A stretch of 64,000 nucleotides of DNA from Streptococcus porci DSM 23759 (GTDB lineage: Bacteria; Bacillota; Bacilli; Lactobacillales; Streptococcaceae): NCBI RefSeq assembly GCF_000423765.1, contig NZ_AUIP01000006.1, forward strand, positions 99,221 through 163,220. Reading direction: 5' to 3'. The notes beneath the pieces are model-generated. The model was not told the origin of the DNA. It ran no database searches and saw nothing but the letters and a program-made list of their open reading frames with translations. This document shows, piece by piece, positions 54,938 through 63,471 of this stretch. Numbering within the stretch: position 1 is the stretch's first letter; each line of letters opens with the position of its first letter. The position numbers and the translations under genes were made by a program.

Positions 54938-55729
54938 TCACTGCTCAATATTTATCTTTAATTCCCTAAAATTTACCGGTTCAAATGACTTTATATGCAA
55001 AATACCTTCTAGCTGTAATGGTAATTGCTTAGAGACCAACTTGCCTATAAAAGGTTGATTTGGCGTAATAGAACGCTGCAGAATTCCAATTTGCATTTTA
55101 AACGCTTTCTCTCTACCATCACTTAATTTCTTATATGTTTCCCCTTGCATACTCCGATATATCGTTTCTGTTAAGGGACGAACTTCATATGACTCAATTG
55201 GATTTTTGCAAACAAAACCAAAAGATGCATCACTTTCCACAAAATGTGTAGTAAAAATTTTAAACTCAACCTCATAAGTTGATATATATTTAATAGAAAC
55301 TTGTAAATTCTCTATATCAGGTAAGGGTGTATATATCGAACTGCCACTTATCACACTTCGCATTTGTTCAATAGTATTATCTAATCCTTGACCAAATAAA
55401 TCAATATAGTATACATCTGTTAAAATAGCTGGTATCTTGCAATCAGAAACCTTTATTGGGACAAATTTAACTCCCTCATAGAGCGACTTAGTTAGAGCCG
55501 CTTGCCATTCTTTTTTGACCATATTGCTATTCAAGCTATTTGATGATAGAAAATAAAAAAATGTTGTAACTTTTTCAAGTCCTTCATCCATTTTGCCTAT
55601 AATACTATCTCCTGGTTGCATAGACCATTTATCATAGAAAATATTATCTCGTCCAAACTCAATCTCTAATCGTTTAGCAATCATATCTACTACATCTTGA
55701 TCTCCGTGATTATAACTAATAAAAATCAT
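54938..55729 (-). CDS. TIR-domain protein with a C-terminal beta-rich domain
   Basis: Residues 1-130 form a TIR domain: MIFISYNHGDQDVVDMIAKR, FYDKWSMQPGDSIIGKMDEG, and SNSLNSNMVKKEWQAALTKS, where the Glu in KKEW is the likely NADase residue. Residues 140-263 are beta-rich with no recognised family. TIR proteins in bacterial defence make signal nucleotides or deplete NAD+. It is last in the leftward defence cluster, separated from the AlbA_2 gene by ten 10-bp repeats, so its expression may vary. It differs from ThsB and is not an obvious duplicate. Confidence 0.82.
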   Translation of the reverse strand: MIFISYNHGDQDVVDMIAKRLEIEFGRDNIFYDKWSMQPGDSIIGKMDEGLEKVTTFFYFLSSNSLNSNMVKKEWQAALTKSLYEGVKFVPIKVSDCKIPAILTDVYYIDLFGQGLDNTIEQMRSVISGSSIYTPLPDIENLQVSIKYISTYEVEFKIFTTHFVESDASFGFVCKNPIESYEVRPLTETIYRSMQGETYKKLSDGREKAFKMQIGILQRSITPNQPFIGKLVSKQLPLQLEGILHIKSFEPVNFRELKINIEQ

Positions 55730-55818
55730 CTCTTCCTCTTCCCCTTTCTCATCTAGATACTTTTAACTTAAATCAAAATTATCCAACATATTGAATAATT
55801 TGGTGCCCTAGCAACAAT

Positions 55819-55918
55819 GTATCCTACTGTATCCTACTGTATCCTACTGTATCCTACTGTATCCTACTGTATCCTACTGTATCCTACTGTATCCTACTGT
55901 ATCCTACTGTATCCTACT
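55819..55918 (+). repeat. Ten tandem copies of a 10-bp repeat (GTATCCTACT) upstream of the TIR gene
   Basis: 55819-55918 is exactly ten perfect units of GTATCCTACT. It lies 90 bp upstream of the TIR start and 15 bp after the AlbA_2 stop. The unit equals about one helical turn, so gain or loss of units would alter distance but not face of any flanking sites. Perfect identity of all copies suggests ongoing slippage or recent expansion. Confidence 0.93.
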
Positions 55919-55932
55919 TCATAAAGGATAAA

Positions 55933-57366
55933 CTATCTGTCAACTAAAGTATAGTACTGATGTCTATCATTTTTGTTTGCGCCGTACCAATTAAGGATGC
56001 CCAATTCTTGTAAGTTTTTCATAGTTTTTACAATAAATTTACGGCTTCTACCAGTAATTTCAATCGCCTTTGCTGTTGTCATTTTCTCGCCAGAATTGTA
56101 CATATAGTGGACAATAACCTGCTCATCTGCGTTTAAATTACTAAAATCAGAGAACTGTTTTTCTAGGCTGTCACGTGTACGAAGATGACGACTGACAATA
56201 TTATTTTCAAGAGTTAGGACCACTTTGTTTCCTGGTTCTGAGTATTTAGGCTCATGAAGAAAAGCTGATTCCATTTCAGAATAGATACGCTTGACACCCT
56301 CGTTCATCTCACGAACCCAACCAAATTCAGTCAAAGTCCTGGAAATTCTCGGATTTCTTGAAAAGCGTTCGTGTTTGATATTCTCAACGGTAACAATATT
56401 TGGGAGCTTTCCTGGACTATGAATTTCCAATCGGTCATCAAACATCATCACCCTAATGTGATCTCCGTAGACAGAATAATCACGGTGAGTTACTGCATTG
56501 ACAACACCTTCGAACCAAGCAAACTCAGGATATTCAGGCAAGATTTGAAATTGCCCCTCATCATTCAGATACTGAAATTCTCTAAGCTGAGTTCGAATAA
56601 AATCACGCGCCTTGGTAATCAAAGTCGGAAGTGCATCATCAAAAGTCACTTCCTTGATGACATTGAAACTACTGCCCGTTCCCACATCTGTCCCATCAAA
56701 ACGTTGAAAGCGAACACGAGCTTGTGGGAAAAACGCTGACGGATATTTACCAAAGAGTAGAATTGCTGCCTTGGTCAGTTTACCATTCACGAGAAAACGC
56801 CGTGCTTTAAGGATTTCTTCTGTCGAACGGTTTGAAATATCAAACCGATTTTTAAAATCCTGAACCAAGTTGTCATCGATGTCTTCCAGGGTCGCATCAG
56901 GAATAGTTTCATCTTCAAAAAAACGTTGTCCCCTATCATAGCTAAGCTGAGTACGTTGCTCATAACTTAGTTTAACAGTTTCATCTCCCTGACGCAGATA
57001 GACCTCGTCATTAGGCGCAGCAATCACTCGATTTGATGACAATTCAACTGATATAACCAAAATTAAATCATCTTCTCCCTTGTGATTAACCACAGGGATT
57101 TCTTCAAAAGATAAGTCCAGAGGAGTGTCACGCATCTCACGGTCAATCTTTTTGAAATCGTCTATTGGATAAGCTCTGCCATCCTTGAAACCAGTGATAA
57201 TGTTGTCCTGTTTCTCATCTTCAATACCAACCACCAACTGACCGCCGTCCGCATTGGCAAAGGCAATCAGATGCTTGAGTAATTCCTGTGGCTTCTTGCG
57301 TGCTGATTTTCTATCCAAGTATTGAGTTTCTGGTGAAAATTGGTAGTAGTGTAAGGTTCGATTCAT
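55933..57366 (-). CDS. AlbA_2/Schlafen-like ATP-binding protein in the type I R-M operon
   Basis: I start it at ATG 57366 (MNRTLHYYQFSPETQYLDRK) with AGGAG upstream, giving 477 residues; the frame is open 25 codons further. It has an AlbA_2 domain (LKHLIAFANADGGQLVVGIE near 30-50), a central region with FPQARVRFQRFDG, a GHKL-like part (FEGVVNAVTHRDYS, and NPRISRTLTEFGWVREMNEG) and a C-terminal winged helix. Such proteins are often found between or after hsdM/hsdR genes as accessory or regulatory factors. It begins 19 bp after the hsdR stop. Confidence 0.82.
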   Translation of the reverse strand: MNRTLHYYQFSPETQYLDRKSARKKPQELLKHLIAFANADGGQLVVGIEDEKQDNIITGFKDGRAYPIDDFKKIDREMRDTPLDLSFEEIPVVNHKGEDDLILVISVELSSNRVIAAPNDEVYLRQGDETVKLSYEQRTQLSYDRGQRFFEDETIPDATLEDIDDNLVQDFKNRFDISNRSTEEILKARRFLVNGKLTKAAILLFGKYPSAFFPQARVRFQRFDGTDVGTGSSFNVIKEVTFDDALPTLITKARDFIRTQLREFQYLNDEGQFQILPEYPEFAWFEGVVNAVTHRDYSVYGDHIRVMMFDDRLEIHSPGKLPNIVTVENIKHERFSRNPRISRTLTEFGWVREMNEGVKRIYSEMESAFLHEPKYSEPGNKVVLTLENNIVSRHLRTRDSLEKQFSDFSNLNADEQVIVHYMYNSGEKMTTAKAIEITGRSRKFIVKTMKNLQELGILNWYGANKNDRHQYYTLVDR

Positions 57367-57385
57367 GTATTTCTCCTGAATTCTA

Positions 57386-60300
57386 TTAACTATCCGCCCA
57401 TAACTCACATTGTGTGATAACTGTTGACAAGGCATCTTCAAGCCCTTCTGGAGGATACTTGTATTTTCTCAAAAGTCTCTTAACGATCCGTCGCATATTA
57501 GCGCGAGCAGATTCCTTTTTCTGCCAATCAATCGTGCGACTTCTCCGCAATTCGTTTGTCAGCTCCCGCGTCAGGGCAACTAACTGGTCATTATCATAAA
57601 AATCTTTAACAGCAGCAGGTTTGGTAATCGCATCATAAAAAGCTATTTCCTCTGGACTAAGTCCTAGTTCATTTCCTTCATCACTTGCTGCTTGCATTTC
57701 CGACGCCATGCGTTTTAATTCTTCGATAACTTCCTCATTTGTCAACATACCATTTAAGTAGGCTTTCATAGCTCTGGAAAGCATCTCTGAAAATTTCTCA
57801 GATTGAACAACATTTGTTCGCTTATAAATATGAACTTGTTCTCTTATCAACCTCTTCAACAATTCAACCGCAATGTTCCTTTCTTTCATCTTTGCAATTT
57901 CGTCCAAGAATTTAGGATCAAACAATGAAAAATCTCTTTCAGAATCTGCAAATAGATTGATAACACCTTCGCTCTTAATACTTGATTTTAGCAACTCACT
58001 GATTTTAGCATTAATTTCTTTGACCGATAGAGGTTTTCGAGGATTAACAATACGCGTTAATATTGTTCGAACAGCTTCAAAATAAGCTGCTTCATAGCGT
58101 TCCTCTGGCGTTAGTAAGGAACGACAGAGCTGCAGGGCTTGCTTTAAGAGAGTAGCCTCCCGTAAAAAACTCTCCTTATCCTTGTCTCTACTAGTGATAA
58201 AGTTGACACCACCCGTGATGACATTAGCACGCATCAGATTCGTTGCATTTTCATCTTTAAAAGCGGTGTAATCAAAGCCAAAGAACATATCTTGACAAAC
58301 TTCAAGCTTTTCTTGAAATTTAGGGTAAGCTGTCGCAGCAATATTGGTGTCTCCAAAATTGCCTTTATCGCGATTGGTATAATCGTTCATAGCTTGTTTT
58401 AAAGCTGAGGCGATACCAACATAATCAACGACCAAACCACCTTCTTTATCCTTATAGACACGGTTAACACGCGCAATAGCCTGCATGAGATTATGACCAG
58501 ACATCGGCTTATAGACATACATGGTCGCAAGACTTGGAACATCAAAACCAGTTAGCCACATATCAACAACGATAGCAATCTTGAAAGGACTATTATCATC
58601 CTTAAATTTTTTAGCCAGTTCTTCTTTATGCTTTTTATTGCCTATAAGATCATGCCATTCTTCGGGATCTTTGTTACTAGAAGTCATCACAACACCAACC
58701 TTATCACCCCAATCAGGACGCAAGTCAAGTATCTTATGATAAATCTTCATCGCAATAGGTCTCGAATATGCGACAATCATCGCCTTCCCCGTCAATTCAT
58801 TTTCACGATTATCTTCGTAGTGGGTGATAATATCTGTCACTAGCGCCGAAATGGTCTGGTCAGCACCTAAAACACTATCCAGTCGACTAAGTTCTCTTTT
58901 ACTTCTATTGATGGCAGAATCTTCGGCTTGCTCTGCCAACACGTCATATTCGGCATCAATCTCCTGCAAGATTTTTTCATCAAGGTTGAGATGTATGACA
59001 CGACTCTCATAGTAGACAGGTCTAGTTGCACCGTCCTCAACAGCCTGTGTCATATCATAAATATCGATATAATCCCCAAATACTTCTGTTGTTGATTTGT
59101 CTTTACTTGAAATAGGTGTTCCAGTGAAACCAATATAGGTCGCATTGGGGAGATTATCACGGATGATGCGCGCTGTCCCGATTTTAAACTTACCAGTTGC
59201 GGGATCAATCTTTTCTTCTAAACCATACTGACCACGATGTGCCTCGTCAGCCATAACGACGATATTATGTCGTTCTGACAAGGCTTCCGATGATTCTTCA
59301 AACTTCTGCATGGTTGTGAAAATAATCCCGTTCGCTTGCCTACCAGATAATAGTTCTTTAAGATGTTTACGACTTGTCGCTTGTACTGGTGTTTGGCGTA
59401 AAAATTGAGAACAGCGGTCAAATTGCTTAAACAACTGATTATCTAAATCATTTCTATCCGTCAGGACAACGATTGTTGGCGACCGTAATATCTTATCTAA
59501 CAAATGAGCATAGAAAACCATCGAAAGGGACTTGCCGCTGCCTTGCGTATGCCAGAAGACACCACCACGCCCGTCAGTCTGCGTAGCTTTTAAGGTAGAA
59601 CGAACTGCTTTTTTCACGGCAAAATACTGATGATAAGCCGCTAAAATTTTGGCATCACCTGAAAAACAGATAAAGTTTTTAAGGATATCCAACAAACGTT
59701 CTTTGGCAAACATGCCTTCAATCAAGGTTGTAAAGTTTGCTAACTGTGTATCCTCATAATTGCCATCAGTCGTCTTCCACTCCATGAAACGATCTTCACC
59801 AGCTGTGATAGTCCCTGCCTTTGATGTTGCCATGTCACTCATGACCAAAAAGGCATTGTAATAAAATAAAGATGGAATTTCCTTCATGTAGTTGCGGAGC
59901 TGACTGTAAGCTTCTGAAACTTCCGTTTCCTCACGTGACGGGCTTTTCAACTCAAAGACCACAATAGGTAGACCATTGAGAAAAACAATAATGTCTGGTC
60001 GTTTCTCACTATGTTCCTCGATTGTCCATTGATTAGCGACAATAAAGCTATTAGCGTCAGTATTATCATAGTCAACGAGGTAAGCAATGTCCGAAACCTC
60101 TTCGCCATTTTTAACATAAGTGACAGGCACCCCATTTTGGAGATAATCCATGAAAGTTTTATTTTTCTGCAACAGTGTGCCGCTCTCAAAATCACGCAAC
60201 TTATTGATAGCAAAATCAATAGCAGAGCTCGGTAAGTAGGGATTTAGTTTCTCCAAGGCTACATAAAGCACATCACGAAAAAGACTATCGCGGTAGTCCC

Positions 60301-60394
60301 TCCCGACATCAGGACCATAAAAAGATGAATACCCTAAACTATCACGAAAAAGCTCCATAACCGCATTTTCGTAGTTGTTTTCAGTGAATCCCAT
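57386..60394 (-). CDS. hsdR: Type I restriction enzyme HsdR
   Basis: HsdR is the motor and nuclease subunit of a type I enzyme. The 1002-residue protein has a PD-(D/E)xK nuclease (RPDIIVFLNGLPIVVFELKS, with ELK near 146), Walker A TQGSGKSLSM near 284, DEAH VMADEAHRGQYG near 380, later SF2 motifs (GFTGTPISSKDKST near 425; AIARVNRVYKDK near 635) and a C-terminal helical domain for binding HsdM. It starts 29 bp after thsB. Its partner hsdM is 47 kb away because of the inversion. All motifs are intact. Confidence 0.96.
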   Translation of the reverse strand: MGFTENNYENAVMELFRDSLGYSSFYGPDVGRDYRDSLFRDVLYVALEKLNPYLPSSAIDFAINKLRDFESGTLLQKNKTFMDYLQNGVPVTYVKNGEEVSDIAYLVDYDNTDANSFIVANQWTIEEHSEKRPDIIVFLNGLPIVVFELKSPSREETEVSEAYSQLRNYMKEIPSLFYYNAFLVMSDMATSKAGTITAGEDRFMEWKTTDGNYEDTQLANFTTLIEGMFAKERLLDILKNFICFSGDAKILAAYHQYFAVKKAVRSTLKATQTDGRGGVFWHTQGSGKSLSMVFYAHLLDKILRSPTIVVLTDRNDLDNQLFKQFDRCSQFLRQTPVQATSRKHLKELLSGRQANGIIFTTMQKFEESSEALSERHNIVVMADEAHRGQYGLEEKIDPATGKFKIGTARIIRDNLPNATYIGFTGTPISSKDKSTTEVFGDYIDIYDMTQAVEDGATRPVYYESRVIHLNLDEKILQEIDAEYDVLAEQAEDSAINRSKRELSRLDSVLGADQTISALVTDIITHYEDNRENELTGKAMIVAYSRPIAMKIYHKILDLRPDWGDKVGVVMTSSNKDPEEWHDLIGNKKHKEELAKKFKDDNSPFKIAIVVDMWLTGFDVPSLATMYVYKPMSGHNLMQAIARVNRVYKDKEGGLVVDYVGIASALKQAMNDYTNRDKGNFGDTNIAATAYPKFQEKLEVCQDMFFGFDYTAFKDENATNLMRANVITGGVNFITSRDKDKESFLREATLLKQALQLCRSLLTPEERYEAAYFEAVRTILTRIVNPRKPLSVKEINAKISELLKSSIKSEGVINLFADSERDFSLFDPKFLDEIAKMKERNIAVELLKRLIREQVHIYKRTNVVQSEKFSEMLSRAMKAYLNGMLTNEEVIEELKRMASEMQAASDEGNELGLSPEEIAFYDAITKPAAVKDFYDNDQLVALTRELTNELRRSRTIDWQKKESARANMRRIVKRLLRKYKYPPEGLEDALSTVITQCELWADS

Positions 60395-60423
60395 AAGATC
60401 TGTCTCCTAGATAAATTCTAAAT

Positions 60424-60924
60424 TTAAATGCCTAATCGTTGGTAAACTATATCTTTATAAGAATAAGCTCCTGTTTTGCCTTCTTTTCGATATTGCTCAT
60501 GTGAACTCGGCCAGTCTTCAAGAGTATACTGCATAATTTTACTTCCAAAAGGAATAAATATAGCTAACTGTCCATCTAAACTTGATGGGCATAATGAATC
60601 TTTACTTCTATTCCCATTCAGATTGACACAGATAATTGGTAAGCCTTTTTTAATAGCAAGTTCTATTTCCCATTTTACAAATTTTCTTAAATATTTGGTA
60701 TGTTCACCAATCAATAGGACAAAAACCTTACTATTAGCCATTCTTTCACGAAGTTGTCGTTTAATGGATTCTTCCTGACTAGAATCCCTAGAGTTATTAA
60801 TATCGTGAGCATCATAAAAATTAAATGACGTATTGTCATTTTGTTTCCAAGCTTTCATTAACTGGTAATAGCGCATATCATTATCACCATCAAAAGCAAC
60901 ATAAGTTTTATTCCGATAAGTCAT
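60424..60924 (-). CDS. thsB: Thoeris TIR-like protein ThsB (type II system)
   Basis: The 166-residue protein matches the short TIR-like (DUF1863/MTH538-type) sensors of Thoeris: TYRNKTYVAFDGDNDMRYYQ, NFYDAHDINNSRDSSQEESI, KVFVLLIGEHTKYLRKFVKW, EIELAIKKGLPIICVNLNGN. The Glu in KWEIELAI is the expected catalytic residue. In known systems ThsB senses phage and makes an ADP-ribose-type signal that activates ThsA; type II partners have TM-macro ThsA. Its ATG overlaps the thsA stop (TAATG). Confidence 0.85.
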   Translation of the reverse strand: MTYRNKTYVAFDGDNDMRYYQLMKAWKQNDNTSFNFYDAHDINNSRDSSQEESIKRQLRERMANSKVFVLLIGEHTKYLRKFVKWEIELAIKKGLPIICVNLNGNRSKDSLCPSSLDGQLAIFIPFGSKIMQYTLEDWPSSHEQYRKEGKTGAYSYKDIVYQRLGI

Positions 60925-61751
60925 TATTCATTCTCCTTTAATTCATATAAATTCACTTGACTAAGTAAGTCATCATGTACAATAATAGTTAACTTCGCAG
61001 GATACGCAAATTTTATTTTGCTGATTTTGAAAGTCCAAACCATGATACGCAGTAGTTCATTAATATCAATATCTTCAAAACCATTTTTAAATCTCGTTAT
61101 TCCTGCACCAAATACTGGAACTGTAACTGACCTTTGAGCATACAATCTATTAATCTCATTCCAAAACGTTAAAAGAAAATTGACGTATTCCTGAATAGTC
61201 AGTTCTGCTTGATTATTTTTATTAAATCGGCTAAAAGCAGTTAAAATATATTCATCATCTATCAAAATGGAACTTCCTAACTTGTATTTAGTCGTTTTTC
61301 CTTGCTTTCGTTTTACTTTCTTCCCTATAATACTATTTTTTAAATCATCATCACTTTCAATGTCGGAATTTAATTTATCAACATCATCAATATGATTTAA
61401 AATAAACTGTCCGTTCAAAGATTTCTTAGCAATTATTTTATCATCAACTCTCGTATCAAAATATTCATTGAAAGCGATTGCTTTTAGCCCATCTTCTTTA
61501 AAAATATCGCCTGATTTTATAACAACGGTTGTAATACCTATTCTAATATCAATTTGTCTCAATCTATTTGCCCTTATCCATAAAAAGATATAGATAACAC
61601 TAAGAAATACAACGTATACAACGCCAGAAGTAATCCTCCATTGATTAGGAATATCAAAAAAAATCAATACGGCCGATAAAATCGCAGTAATCGTAGCACA
61701 TATATTAGAAAACTGCTTTAAAATATCCTTATCAAAAATACTTACTTTCAT
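60924..61751 (-). CDS. thsA: Thoeris effector ThsA, type II (two membrane helices and macro domain)
   Basis: The 275-residue protein has two N-terminal transmembrane helices (ICATITAILSAVLIFF about 17-32 and SGVVYVVFLSVIYIFLWI about 42-59). A macro-like domain follows: IDIRIGITTVVIKSGDIFKE, KAIAFNEYFDTRVDD, SLNGQFI, then LGSSILIDDEYILTAFSRF and VTVPVFGAGITRFKNGFEDI. This TM-macro plan is the effector of type II Thoeris, where signal binding is thought to open or disrupt the membrane. It starts 33 bp from the 50-bp hsdS repeat, so its promoter region touches the shuffling locus. Confidence 0.85.
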   Translation of the reverse strand: MKVSIFDKDILKQFSNICATITAILSAVLIFFDIPNQWRITSGVVYVVFLSVIYIFLWIRANRLRQIDIRIGITTVVIKSGDIFKEDGLKAIAFNEYFDTRVDDKIIAKKSLNGQFILNHIDDVDKLNSDIESDDDLKNSIIGKKVKRKQGKTTKYKLGSSILIDDEYILTAFSRFNKNNQAELTIQEYVNFLLTFWNEINRLYAQRSVTVPVFGAGITRFKNGFEDIDINELLRIMVWTFKISKIKFAYPAKLTIIVHDDLLSQVNLYELKENE

Positions 61752-61783
61752 TTTTCAATATCCTTTAAAATATAGTTAAGATG
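61752..61783 (-). promoter_or_regulatory. thsA leader between hsdS repeat and ATG
   Basis: Only 32 bp separate the repeat from the thsA start. They hold an AAAGGA ribosome site and TATATT near 61773. A -35 for this would fall inside the repeat. The thsAB-hsdR genes therefore depend on read-through from hsdS or on a promoter that straddles a recombination site. Confidence 0.45.
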
Positions 61784-61833
61784 ACAGATAAATCATCATT
61801 TAGTAGCTTGATTAACAGAAAGTTCGCCTGATA
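61784..61833 (+). repeat. 50-bp hsdS 3'-end repeat, copy 2
   Basis: Identical over 50 bases to 11349-11398, in the same orientation. It contains core site 3 (61789-61803) and the last codons of hsdS C-half B. Confidence 0.9.
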
Positions 61834-62424
61834 GAAGTTTAGGTAATAAAGAACTTTTTAAATTTTCTAAGTTGTAGTTTTGTCTATTATTTTCCGCAAT
61901 AAGAGACAATATGGGACGAATAGTTGTAGTCAATTCTTTAGAGTTAGCAGGTATACTTATTTTAAATTTCATTATTGCGTTTTTATCACCACGCGGCATT
62001 TTAGTCCCTTTTGCTGATTTAGTAACCGCGTCAAAGAAACTATCTTGATATAAATATGCCCAAAGTATTTCGGGACTAATTATTGCTGTATTAGCTCTAA
62101 AATTCAAGACGTCAGCGGAATGACCACCCGATTTATTTGAATACCAAATTTTTTTGAAATATGGTCTAATATTTGAAATCAATATATCTTTTGGGTGAAA
62201 TGCTTTAACGTATTGAGTTGATGGAAGCGTGATATTATTATTTATACCAGACTTATCAGAAATCATATTTGTTGTGGAAACGTAGTTATTAGAATTTATT
62301 TTAGATACAGCAATTATATCTTCATTTTTTACTGTAACCTCATCAATAGTTTTTGTTGTAACTTTTTGAGTGGTAATAGCCAAATTATATATCAGTGAAA
62401 TTTGTTCTGCTAAATGATGATTTA
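61796..62424 (-). CDS. hsdS: Silent HsdS C-terminal half cassette B (second TRD)
   Basis: From the core at 62424 the minus strand is open: NHHLAEQISLIYNLAITTQK, then TTKTIDEVTVKNEDIIAVSK, and it ends with SSLLPKLLSGELSVNQATK. The TRD differs from that of cassette A, while the ends are the same. There is no HsdS start, so it is a storage cassette. It is bounded by cores in opposite orientation (sites 3 and 4). If joined to the N-half at 10780 it would give a second, different HsdS. Confidence 0.85.
62410..62424 (-). repeat. hsdS recombination core, site 4
   Basis: The complement of TAAATCATCATTTAG, 48 bp before the recombinase start. Its orientation matches site 2 and opposes sites 1, 3 and 5. 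Confidence 0.8.
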
Positions 62425-62471
62425 CCGCTCACCTTATCTGTACTACAATGTAAATGAAAGGTAGGTAAGGT
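62425..62471 (+). promoter_or_regulatory. Promoter and ribosome site of the recombinase gene
   Basis: TACAAT at 62447-62452 can serve as -10. The ribosome site AGGTAAGG lies just before ATG 62472. A -35 position would fall near site 4, so recombination there could change this promoter. Confidence 0.45.
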
Positions 62472-63458
62472 ATGAAGGACAAAATAATCACACAAGTAGT
62501 CAGTATTATGGAAGAACATCTGACAATGGAGCAACTAGAGCAGTTGGAGAGAGTGTTAGCGGCTAACTTGGCTAATGTCGTAATGACGGAGAATGTTTCA
62601 AAGGTTGATGAAACATCTAACCCAAAATTACTGCACCTTTTTATCTCTGCTAAGAGGATTGAGGGGTGCAGTGAAAAGTCATTAAAATACTATAAAATGG
62701 TTATTGAGAAAATGGTAGCCGAGTTGGATAAACCAATCAGGCAGATAAGCACCAGTGATTTAAGAACTTACCTTGCCAACTACCAAAAAGAACGCCAATC
62801 TAGCAAAGTAACGATTGATAACATGCGACGTATTTTTAGTAGTTTCTTTAGCTGGCTAGAAGATGAAGATTACATTTTAAAAAGCCCAGTGAGACGTATT
62901 CACAAGATTAAGACGGATAAGGTTATCAAGGAAACGCTATCGGATGAAAGTCTAGAGCTGCTTAGAGATACTTGTGACAATATTCGTGACTTAGCCATGA
63001 TTGATTTGCTTGCTTCAACTGGCATGCGTGTTGGAGAGCTGGTTCGACTTAATCGTGAGGACATCAACTTTTATGAGCGTGAGTGTTTGGTGTTTGGTAA
63101 AGGAAATAGTGAACGGATTGTTTATTTTGATGCAAGAACAAAGATACACTTAATCAATTATCTCGATAGTCGGAAAGATGACAGCTCTGCACTCTTTGTG
63201 TCATTAGCTTATCCCTACGACCGATTGATGATAGGTGGTGTTGAGACGAGATTGAGAGAGATTGGAAAACGGGCTAACCTTCAAAAAGTTCACCCACATA
63301 AATTCAGACGAACACTAGCAACAAGAGCAATAGATAAAGGCATGCCCATCGAGCAAGTTCAGCACCTACTAGGTCATGTCAAGATAGACACGACTATGCA
63401 CTATGCCATGGTCAACCAAGTGAATGTCAAAAATTCGCATCGTAAATACATAGGATAA
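62472..63458 (+). CDS. creX: CreX-like tyrosine recombinase of the hsdS shuffling locus
   Basis: The 328-residue recombinase has a SAM-like core-binding domain (LHLFISAKRIEGCSEKSLKY ...) and a catalytic domain: TGMRVGELVRL with Arg, HPHKFRRTLATRA with HxxR, and LGHVKIDTTMHYAMV with Tyr. It is encoded between two hsdS segments, as creX/psrA-type recombinases are in phase-variable type I loci of pneumococci and other streptococci. It should exchange hsdS halves at the repeated 15-bp core. It is distinct from both integrases and appears intact. Confidence 0.88.
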   Translation: MKDKIITQVVSIMEEHLTMEQLEQLERVLAANLANVVMTENVSKVDETSNPKLLHLFISAKRIEGCSEKSLKYYKMVIEKMVAELDKPIRQISTSDLRTYLANYQKERQSSKVTIDNMRRIFSSFFSWLEDEDYILKSPVRRIHKIKTDKVIKETLSDESLELLRDTCDNIRDLAMIDLLASTGMRVGELVRLNREDINFYERECLVFGKGNSERIVYFDARTKIHLINYLDSRKDDSSALFVSLAYPYDRLMIGGVETRLREIGKRANLQKVHPHKFRRTLATRAIDKGMPIEQVQHLLGHVKIDTTMHYAMVNQVNVKNSHRKYIG

Positions 63459-63471
63459 GGAGGAGTGATAA

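Noticed and set aside
54938..55729. Calling this TIR gene a second ThsB
   Set aside because: It has a classical TIR_2 start and an extra C-terminal domain, unlike the short ThsB at 60424, and no ThsA lies beside it.
55819..55918. CRISPR array for the ten repeats
   Set aside because: The units are contiguous 10-mers without spacers and there are no cas genes.
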